Assembly: GCF_011397635.1 (NCBI RefSeq)
Contig: NC_064767.1
Span: 1,753,001-1,817,000, forward strand
DNA: 64,000 nucleotides
From: Epinephelus fuscoguttatus
Lineage: Eukaryota; Chordata; Actinopteri; Perciformes; Serranidae
Direction: 5' to 3'
Numbering within the stretch: position 1 is the stretch's first letter; every line of letters starts with the position of its first letter. Both the position numbers and the translations under genes were made by a program. The notes below the pieces were generated by a model. It worked only from the letters and a program-made list of their open reading frames with translations. It was not told the DNA's origin and did no database searches. Of this stretch, positions 58,082-64,000 are shown piece by piece.

Positions 58082-58440
58082 TCCTAATGAGGTCACAGAT
58101 ACAAGCGTCTGAAATGAGTTTCCTCTGTAGGGTGTCTGGGCTCAGCCTTAGAGATAGGGGGAGGAGTCAGACATCTGGAGGGAGCTCGGAGTAGAGCCGC
58201 TGCTCCTTCATGTTGAGGTGGTTCAACATCTGATCAGGATCCTTCTGGGCGCCTCCTGTTAGAGGTGTTCTGGGCACGTCCCACTGGTAGGAGGCCCCGG
58301 GGCAGACCCAGAACACACTGGAGGGATTACATATCTCATCTGGTCTGGGAACACCTCGGGGTCCTCCAGGAGGAGCTGGTAAGTGTTGCTTGGGAGAGGG
58401 ACGTCTGGGGTGCTTGGCTCAGCCTGCTGCCCCTGTGACC
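58082..58440 (+). pseudogene. LINE reverse-transcriptase C-terminal fragment, copy D
   Basis: Starts at AATGAGGTCACAGATACAAG and ends near 58440 at CTGCTGCCCC. It is nearly collinear with copy C but keeps the segment encoding the LSLRDR part. It is truncated at the 5' end and contains frameshifts. Confidence 0.75.
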
Positions 58441-58454
58441 TGCCTCAGGATGGG

Positions 58455-58725
58455 CATTTTGTGAATGCAATATCTCAAGAAAACCTTGAAGGTATTTCCT
58501 CAAATTTGGCACAAACGTCCAAGAATAAAATAATGGAATTTGGACTTCAAAGGTCAGCGTGACCTCACAAACTAAGTTTTGTCCATAACTCCAGAATTCA
58601 TTCACTAATTCTGACCAAACTTGACACAAATGTCTAACAGGATGAAATAATGAAGGTCAAAAGGTCAAAGGTCAGCTTGACTGTGACATCATCATGTTTT
58701 AACGTCATATCTCAGGAACAGAAGG
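58455..58725 (+). repeat. Dispersed repeat (TTTGGCACAAACG family)
   Basis: Starts AATGCAATATCTCAAGAAAA and includes TCAAATTTGGCACAAACGTC and the same ATGTCTAACAGGATGAAATA block. It follows LINE copy D directly. Confidence 0.75.
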
Positions 58726-59289
58726 GGAGACATTTGGTCAGATACTGAATTGGTGACTCTAATCTTGAAACTGTGCTGATTGTATAGATCCTCTGTGTGT
58801 GAAGCATCCATGTTTTCACTGACATGGATGGAGACTGTCAGAGACACTGGACTGGTGTGTGGAGGTGTACAACTCTGAGGCGGTAATTGTAGTTATTATT
58901 GTGTCAGGCAAACCGTTCTGCCCCGCCTACACAGGCTTACAAGACACCATGAAATCAGACAGCCAGGACCAGAGTCCAGCGTACATATTTCCAGACAACA
59001 TTAAGAAAAAAGAAAATGGAAAATGAAGCAAAGCGACAGAAGCCTCCAACATCATCACATCATCAATGTGTAAGACCGAGTTCACAGATTCCACAGAGAC
59101 GTTTACTGTGAAGCACTGAAAAATCTAAATAAGTGCTAATCAAACTGTCTGGGCATCTGTTTCAGGCTTTTGCAGCAAAACTGGCAAAATGAAACACATC
59201 AGAATTAAACAACCATGAAAGCATTTGGTCATCTGAGCACCAGCAGACATCAGGGTTTAGACCAGCCATTTCATGGCACATTAACTCTC

Positions 59290-60085
59290 TTAAGTCATTT
59301 TAGTTTGTGCAGTATAAAAGAAAATGGGACCCACAGTCAGTGTGTTTACATGACATGAGAGAAAATAGATTTATTGTGTCAGTCCAGCGAAAACCAGACT
59401 TTTCATGTAAACATGTAAGTCCAACTAAAATCGATCTGAAACTCAGACTAACACACCCAGATCATGTGACTCCTGCATGTATACAGTCAATCAGACCCAA
59501 ACTGGCCGAGGCGCTCTGAGCATGCTCCACAGTTTCCACCCCGGGCTTTGACCCGGAAGTCCAATAGCATTAAATGTGTAAGAGAAGAAGAAGCCGGTAA
59601 CAACATGGAGAAATCTACATCCAGAGCCGTGACTTTTTGGACAGACGAGGAGACGCAGTTCATGCTGTCAGCTGAGAGAGTTAAATATTTTAACATACAT
59701 GGACAAGAGGAAAATATGGAACGGTGACCTTTTCAAAAAAGTGGTGGAACAGCTGGACGACACTACTAACAAGCTGAAAGGGGGCGTGGCTCTACCTATC
59801 ACTGCTTGTATACTGGGAAACTTTTCTCTTCCCCTAAATCGCACGGCTCACACATTCTGTTTTCCTCCTGAGTATTGTTGACTCGTCTGACCTTTGTGTC
59901 CAGAGGAAGAACACTCGCTCTCAGCTGGGCAACTTTCTGGATAAACGAGATGTGACATACATCATTAAAGACGACCAGGGATGATTGGTCGTGGACCAAC
60001 GTGGAGTCTGTCATGTCGGCCAAGTCACGGCACGATGACTCCTCAGTCGCCTAATCTGACATAGTGACTGTCAGAACAGACAGAA
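59290..60085 (+). pseudogene. Harbinger-like DNA transposon relic with Myb-like ORF
   Basis: After a left part with GTGTGTTTACATGACATGAG, an ATG at 59605 opens EKSTSRAVTFWTDEETQFML, like the SANT/Myb DNA-binding proteins of PIF/Harbinger elements. The frame then shifts: KRKIWNGDLFKKVVEQLDD continues in another frame at 59705. The C-terminal half and the transposase are absent, so it is a dead fragment. Confidence 0.5.
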
Positions 60086-60954
60086 ATGTTTTGTACTGTG
60101 AACCAGGCCTAAGTGTTTGTCATTACTTCACTAACATTTGCTGATTCACAGACCTGGCTACTGATTTATATCCTCGTTACATAATAAATGCTTGGTCACA
60201 TGAAGTGAACATATTCTACGCTCTGCTGACTTGTGACTACGACACATTTTGTCATTAGCGTCAGTAATCATCACATCCTTCATGTGTGTTAGAGTTTGTG
60301 CTGATTTCACAACTTTAACTCTGCGGCCGCTCTTTTGCTTCCTTATCTCAGCTCCCAGCTGTCACCTCCTACAAAGTCAACTGTTGGACTCTCTGGAGTT
60401 ACAGATGTGAATATTATGAATGTTTTGTGTTGATGCCTGCTTCAGCATGTGTCCAGATCATTTCTGGCCTCAGACGATAATAATTGTAGAAATTCTACAT
60501 CATATCCTGTCCAGTATGTTTGTGTTGAAGTGTCAGTGTCACAGTCACAATGAAGAGTGTAGCGTGTCCCTCTGAGTCATGTTGTGCTGTTTGTTGGCTC
60601 GCGCTCAGTGTTGAAGCTTATTTTCTGTGGCTCTCTCCTGTCACAGTTTATATCGGGGAGTTTTTGGAGGTCATATTAACGATAAATGGAAACGGATTAT
60701 CGCTAATAAGACTTAAACTGGCCCATGAACATGGGTGGATTATGAGACAGTGGGCCCCTGGGCACAGATATATAAAAGGCCCCACCCCCTCATTCAACAG
60801 GAGCCAGATGCACAGAGCCTGTGGTGGTTTTGCCTTTTTTGTTGTTTTTGTTGTTTTGCACATTTTTGTAGTTCTGTCTCTTTTAAATTGGGTGGGGGGT
60901 TTTTTGCATCTTTTTGTGTTGTCATTTAGAGTCTCTTAACCCTCCCACAGACTG

Positions 60955-61085
60955 TCAGGTTTTATCAATCTTATAAGTTCAGTGCAGCTACACTGTGTCA
61001 CATGGAGCTAATAAACTCAGATATGACATCCAGTCTGATGTATGCAGACTGTACGATGACAGCGCTGACTGAATCACGATGCAAC
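60955..61085. repeat. Second copy of the 20-kb dispersed repeat
   Basis: About 130 bp is similar to 20045-20190. The downstream part present at 20 kb is absent here. Confidence 0.55.
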
Positions 61086-61099
61086 AGCTTCACATACTG

Positions 61100-62395
61100 A
61101 GTGATGCTGCACGACTTATTACTTCTCCAGCTGTGAGGCAAAACGTAGAGGGGCACATTATTAGAATTAATACAGTTATTGTCATCACAAATAAAATTAA
61201 TAAAATGTCCGAAAAATATTTTAGCGGGTTGGATGTTTAGGTCTGAGTGAACCTCTCATACATTTATATCACACAGGAACAGAGGCCAGAGATCAGTTGC
61301 TCTTGTTTTAACGTACCAAACACTCAACATTTCTTCTGTTCAGCTTTCTGTTGTTTTGATTTGTCATTAACTTTGGAGTGCAGCAGAGAAGGGGAGTTCA
61401 GATCAAGGCTGCTTTCATACCTGCAGTTTAGTTAAGACTAGACTCAGTGAAATTTGGGAGAGAAGTGGACACATTGCAGCATTTGTCACTGGGTTTGAGT
61501 AGCGTTCACACTGCACTTTGTCGACCGTACCGAACATTGTAAACAAATGTCACATGGTCAAAACGGTCGCTCATCTATTGGACCGAAGATCCGAGTGAAA
61601 TTCGATGAGAATTCTTGGCTCAAATAATAGAACGGCACCAAATACATGCAGTCTCAGGTTGTCTGCTTTTTCTGTGGTGTTTCTATCAATCAGATAGAAG
61701 GGGCGAACAATATGAGCAGCTGATGACACAGTGAGTTTTCCAGCATTTGAGTCTTTGAATGAGACAAGTGAGACGTTACCAAAGGAGAGGGCAGGCCCTG
61801 ATGAGAGAGATGCAGTGGGATGCACTGTTTCTGGTTCACCACCTATATCTGGGTCAGATCACACTCTCACCCTAAAGTGAACTACGACCCACATTTCCAA
61901 GCGGCCAGAGTTAGAGCCCTCACACCACCTTAAACCAACCGGACGATCTGACAAACACTCCAGGCTTCAGTTAAAAGCAGCTGAGGTGTGACAACTGTCA
62001 AAGACAAAATCTCAACATCCGGTTTCAGTTTGAGACATGGAAGGTGGCAAACCATGCAGGAAGGATGGAGATCAGATGATAATGAAACCTGCAGAGACGA
62101 GAGACGCGGGCTGATCAGGGATTCAAGAATAAACATCGAGATAAACAGATGCAGAGAGCGAGCAGCAGCAGGAGGAGGGAGGAGGAAGAACAGTGATGAA
62201 TAAATTCAGTGTGAGGGAGCGATGCACGGCTGAGAGGAAGAAAGTGAGATGTCGGAGGACGTCGGAGTGATGCCTCGCTGAGATGTGGAGGTATCATCAT
62301 CCTGGCAGCCGGATGGCTGCGGTGCTGGAGCCGCATGCTGACTTCCTGTTTGTCAGCAGCATACAGGAAGTAAGAGGCCCCTAGAGGACAGTCTG

Positions 62396-62459
<64 letters not shown>

Positions 62460-63580
62460 TTAAAGTGTAAGTGAGAGGCCGAGCAGTGTGTGAGAGGAAA
62501 CGGGCTGTGAATTTAAATGTGTGGGGGTGAGTCATTAAGATGCTTCATACATGTTTCCGGTCACAACACCTGAGCTAAACTCTGATTTGAGAGCATTTTT
62601 TCATCTTCCTCTTGTCCTGTGGATGTCCTCGATGGGGGATTAATAACAAAGTCGTATTTTATCTTACCAGAGATGAACCAGGTGAAGTGAATGCAGGAGA
62701 GTCATGTGATGGGCCTGCAGCTGACTGACAGAATTCTGATTAACAGGTTTATCTTTTTATTTGAGATGTATCGTCAAAAACAGGAAGCATGACATCGTTG
62801 ATATGATGCATCTTTGCCAGTTACAGATGTCACAGTCCCACCATGTTCTTGTGTTTATTTGCTTTTGAAATAAAATGAGTGATAGAAAAGTACCTAAATA
62901 TCCACTCTGACTTCATGTGGGTCGGTGTGTAACGGACTGAACAGTTTGGGGAAGTGCTGCAGTAAATATGACTCTGAGGTTTACAGACTGTTTGTTTGAC
63001 TTGTATATAAGTTCCTTTTTTGTTGTTAAATGGAGGTTGTTTTTTTTATTGTTTTTATCGGTGGGTTTAGTTTGCATATAGTTTGGTCCCACAGATCCTC
63101 AAAAAGGCATTGAATTTTTCAGTTAACGGGAAATCCTTTTCCAAGAGTGTCCTGGCCGAGACAGGCGACAACATAAAGTTACAGACAACATAGATACAAA
63201 ATAAAAATATACAGCTCTAAAACAGGCAATATAAAACTCAAAATGACTTACAAATAAAAGCAAAACATTTTGTTAATGTATGCCTTAAGTGAATCATAAA
63301 AGTGCAAAAAAGGCGACTACACATGACAACATGAGTGTATTGAATCCATTAATCTAAAAATAAGGCCTTAGTCAGTGTTAAAATGTCTTAAATCAATCTT
63401 TCAAAAGTCTCCATAATGCTAAGATAAGGTAAGCCGGATTGTATGAACCTGTTTTCTGATGCGGCATTGAAGCATCTCAGAATAATTGTGAACATCTCTT
63501 TTTATACCTCAACGCTGCCAATATGTGTGACTGCAGGCATTATGTTTTTGGGTCGTCTGTTCCTCCCTCCGTCTGTCCCT
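61100..63580. other. Non-coding with transposon-end-like fragments
   Basis: GCTGCTTTCATACCTGCAGTTTA (61407-61429) and AAAGCAGCTGAGGTGTGACA (61974-61993) are inverted-repeat-like ends of a relic of the same style as 3960-4640, enclosing a stop-ridden 590-bp body. The rest is unassigned apart from the GT tract at 62397. Confidence 0.4.
62397..62450 (+). repeat. (GT)n microsatellite
   Basis: A pure tract of about 54 bp followed by a short GA run. Confidence 0.97.
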
Positions 63581-63589
63581 CTGTCTCAT

Positions 63590-64000
63590 AATAGTATTTC
63601 GATATCTCTCAACTTGAGAGTATTTCTTTAAGCTTGGCACAAACGTCCACTTGGACTCATCGAAGAAGCAATTTAAATTTTGTGAACTCAAGAATTCATA
63701 CACTAATTATGACAGAATTTCACACAGGATAACAGGATAAAATAATGAAGTGATGACATTTTATATCCCATAGGTCAGAGGTCAAGGTCACTGTGACCTT
63801 GTTTGTCTAAGTCTTGTGAATGGGATGTCTAAAACACCTTGAGGGATTTTTGTATTTTCAAATTTGGCACAAACGTCCACTTGGACTCAACGATGAACTG
63901 ATTAGCATTTGGTGGTCAAAGGCCACTGTGTCCTTGCATCTGTCTCATTCTTGTGAACATGATAGCGTAAGAAGGCCTTGAAGGAGTTTCCTCAAATTTG
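63590..64000 (+). repeat. Dispersed repeat (TTTGGCACAAACG family), two units, cut by window end
   Basis: Two partial units in direct order, each with GGCACAAACGTCCACTTGGA (63640 and 63865), separated by about 225 bp. It runs off the window edge, so its true length is unknown. Confidence 0.75.

Noticed and set aside
1..64000. A novel multi-gene defence or biosynthetic system
   Set aside because: Only one host gene and one transposase are supported. Everything else reads as intergenic DNA and repeats.

Overview
This is a stretch of vertebrate nuclear DNA, almost certainly from a ray-finned (teleost, probably percomorph) fish. I infer that from spliced genes with long introns, abundant (CA/GT)n microsatellites, a Tc1-family transposon, fish-type non-LTR retrotransposon tails, a tRNA-derived SINE, hAT-type MITEs and a solo LTR. 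There are no bacterial-style operons. Most short open frames are chance or repeat-driven. The species cannot be named from the sequence alone.

Only one host gene is secure. It is CIAO2B (FAM96B/MIP18) on the + strand, coding from 24667 to 30536 in five exons (127, 80, 126, 46 and 101 nt) and giving a 159-residue protein of the cytosolic iron-sulfur targeting complex. Its first intron reads as a minor-spliceosome (U12-type) AT-AC intron: ATATCCT at the 5' end, a branch-site match GTCTTTAAC, and AC at the 3' end. The other introns are GT-AG. A 341-bp near-perfect foldback (24101-24441) lies just upstream of the gene. Its introns hold MITEs, dispersed repeats and long GT and CA tracts.

The second secure coding unit is a complete Tc1/mariner-type transposon at 37873-39501 with TA target duplications and very long inverted repeats. 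Its uninterrupted 350-residue transposase has a D-D-38-E spacing, which points to the DD38E (Intruder) lineage rather than the usual DD34E.

Layout: 0-12 kb is non-coding with two families of degenerate minisatellite, one present in both orientations. 12-24 kb is mostly unique or relic DNA with a SINE inside a minisatellite, a 719-bp solo LTR with target duplication, a second probable LTR and LINE tails. 24.1-30.9 kb is CIAO2B. 31-37.5 kb is non-coding, with an AT-rich duplicated block and a nested hAT-type element. 37.5-40.5 kb is the Intruder element inside an older repeat. 40.5-51.6 kb carries LINE and MITE fragments and one weak candidate exon. 51.67-52.56 kb is a 21/22-bp minisatellite with a hairpin-forming unit. 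53-64 kb is non-coding with LINE, MITE and Harbinger-like relics. No previously undescribed multi-gene system is visible. The most notable signals are the AT-AC intron, the intact DD38E transposon and the foldback beside the CIAO2B promoter.
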